Origin: Phallusia fumigata
Taxonomy: Eukaryota; Chordata; Ascidiacea; Phlebobranchia; Ascidiidae
Direction of reading: 5' to 3'
DNA: 64,000 bases
Assembly: GCA_008931825.1 (NCBI GenBank)
Contig: QXVZ01026324.1
Span: 1 to 64,000 of the forward strand
Shown here piece after piece: positions 62,772 through 64,000 of the stretch. Each line of letters begins with the position of its first letter. The stretch's first letter is position 1. The translations under genes were made by a program, and so were the position numbers. Below the pieces are notes generated by a model. It searched no databases. It had not been told where the DNA came from and was given only the letters and a program-made list of their open reading frames with translations.

Positions 62772-63464
62772 ATGATTACTACCAACAAAAGAGAAAGACA
62801 ACGACGACTTTTGATCCATTTCCTACCAGAAACAATTTTATTGTTATCTGTAGTTGCATATTTTATGCTCCCCTCCATTTTGATCGGTTATAGTCCTTTA
62901 ATCCAACACCCCACAGAATGTACTGTGATTTTCACTGTTGCATTCACTTTAGTTCAACTAGGAGTATACTGCTTCATTTGGGGATGTTGTAAACCTGCAC
63001 AAATGGATGAAATTCAGTTTTTCAGTTCTACAAAGCAATCACCCAGTGCTTCAACCGGTGTGGTGATATGTTTTGCCTGCTATGCAATCATGCACATTGC
63101 ATGTATACTGTTTGGAGCACCTTTATTTCAACAAGTCGAAGGGACATCTGCCTGGGCATTTCTTACAACAACTTTAATAACAATTCCAAATTTGGTACTA
63201 TTGGGTAGTAGACCAAATTGTCTGTATCATGTTGTTGTGTGTGGAAAGTTTGAGACCACAACAGAGCGATATCTGTACTTTCAATCAATTGGTGTTCTCT
63301 TGGGAAGCTGGGCTGCTGCTGTGGTTATTCCCTTGGACTGGGACAGACCGTGGCAAGTATGGCCAATACCTTGTGTTATTGGTGCTTTGCTTGGACATAT
63401 GGTATCTATACTGGCTAGTTGCTATGTTACAGCCAAGGAATTAAAGACTGAGAAGGTTCATTAG
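62772..63464 (+). CDS. PIGF: GPI biosynthesis protein PIG-F
   Basis: PIG-F partners PIG-O and GPI7/PIG-G in the ER to add ethanolamine phosphate to mannoses of the GPI-anchor precursor; it stabilises the transferases rather than being the catalytic subunit. The gene is a single intronless frame of 230 aa (human 219) with about six hydrophobic segments. The family signature near the C terminus is clear: GSWAAAVVIPLDWDRPWQ, then WPIPCVIGALLGH. The C-terminal KTEKVH tail is basic. The start is the first ATG, 10 bases after the SMIM20 stop, too close for a separate promoter between the two coding regions. It is probably expressed from an operon and trans-spliced, or from a promoter inside SMIM20. 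An AATAAA follows at 63540. Confidence 0.94.
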   Translation: MITTNKRERQRRLLIHFLPETILLLSVVAYFMLPSILIGYSPLIQHPTECTVIFTVAFTLVQLGVYCFIWGCCKPAQMDEIQFFSSTKQSPSASTGVVICFACYAIMHIACILFGAPLFQQVEGTSAWAFLTTTLITIPNLVLLGSRPNCLYHVVVCGKFETTTERYLYFQSIGVLLGSWAAAVVIPLDWDRPWQVWPIPCVIGALLGHMVSILASCYVTAKELKTEKVH

Positions 63465-63539
63465 GAATTTTATCCAAGGCAAAACACCAACTTTTACTGT
63501 TACAGACATGCCTGCTTTAAACTGTATTTTTTGTGTCAC

Positions 63540-63545
63540 AATAAA
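63540..63545 (+). terminator. Poly(A) signal AATAAA of PIGF
   Basis: AATAAA 76 bases after the PIGF stop codon. The tail-to-tail neighbour RPL31 ends at 63816, so the two transcripts need not overlap. Confidence 0.55.
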
Positions 63546-63815
63546 TTTGTTTTAAACGAAAATAACAGAAATCAGTAAGAAAGTAAATGCTGGTCTACTG
63601 ATTTAATTGTAAGCTTTTAAATCCTAACCATTACTGTGCAGCCTGCAAAATGTGGTTGGGGAAAGATTTTAACCTTCGATCAAAACTACTGTACTTCTCG
63701 ACATTGTTTTAGGCTGCGCTTGAAAACATTTCTGCTAAATACACCTTTTTCCTTGTCATGCAGCCAAACCAAACAAACAAACAAGTTTTGTCACACAAAT
63801 GCAGGGCGCACATGT

Positions 63816-63963
63816 TTATTCCTCAGAATCCACATTAACAGTATTAAGTCCCTTGAAGGAGGCAACAGGAACGTAGGTCACAAGTGTGTACAACTTGTTA
63901 GCGGAGTCCTCATCTTCATTCCTCTTCCTTGCTAGTCGGACACGAAGGCGGTATGGGACGTTC
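63816..63963 (-). CDS. RPL31: Ribosomal protein eL31, last exon (partial)
   Basis: Part of the 60S ribosomal subunit near the peptide exit tunnel. Only the final exon lies in the window; the rest runs off the right edge. The acceptor cttctaatgtgcag precedes 63963, and 48 codons plus the stop follow. The sequence [19 protein letters not shown], then [12 protein letters not shown] and TVNVD, is nearly identical to the human C terminus; the final residues are SEE. The poly(A) signal AATAAA overlaps the stop codon (GAATAAAC), implying a very short 3' untranslated region, as is common for ribosomal protein genes. Confidence 0.95.
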
Positions 63964-64000
63964 CTGCACATTAGAAGACATATCAATTAATGGCAGATAC

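Noticed and set aside
1-64000. Retroviral, LTR or Polinton elements
   Set aside because: I saw no recognisable polymerase, integrase, protease, capsid or envelope frame and no long terminal direct repeats outside the contig-overlap artefacts.

Overview
The window looks like nuclear DNA of an ascidian tunicate of the Ciona type. The evidence is: intron-rich chordate genes with short AT-rich introns and GT..AG splice sites; a pair of co-directional genes only 10 bases apart, as in tunicate operons; a dense load of short non-autonomous repeats; and several scaffold joins where both sides carry slightly different copies of the same sequence, as expected when a very heterozygous genome is assembled. 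Species is not proven. All gene models are my own exon-by-exon readings, checked by splice-site phase and by remembered family sequences, not by a database search.

Layout. 1-18 kb is gene-poor and repeat-rich. It holds three plus-strand terminal exons of one unrecognised protein family (about 0.1, 3.2 and 12.2 kb) and many MITE, SINE and foldback elements. 18.0-24.2 kb (+) is a class A GPCR in at least eight exons, with a perfect 25-bp hairpin in one intron. Four minus-strand genes follow: CRYZL1 (25.0-29.7 kb), NIPAL2 (32.2-35.8 kb), CAPN15/SOLH (36.6-52.6 kb) and PCYOX1 (56.5-60.9 kb). PCYOX1 is divergent from a plus-strand pair, SMIM20 and PIGF (62.2-63.5 kb), which looks like an operon. 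At the right edge the last exon of RPL31 faces PIGF tail to tail.

The genes are ordinary cellular functions and do not form one pathway: a quinone-oxidoreductase-like protein, a magnesium-transporter-like membrane protein, a zinc-finger calpain, a lysosomal prenylcysteine oxidase, a mitochondrial complex IV assembly factor and a GPI-anchor synthesis subunit. CRYZL1 (about 373 aa), NIPAL2 (431 aa), CAPN15 (965 aa) and PCYOX1 (500 aa) can each be read through all exons with consistent phases.

The apparent repetition of calpain exons between 36.8 and 50.5 kb is almost certainly an assembly artefact. Duplicated blocks end exactly at single n characters (38734, 43735, 45037, 45705, 46732), as do the two halves of a repeat around 3973. 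I found no convincing new biological system. The best candidates for follow-up are the unrecognised three-member exon family, the perfect intronic hairpin and the SMIM20-PIGF operon.
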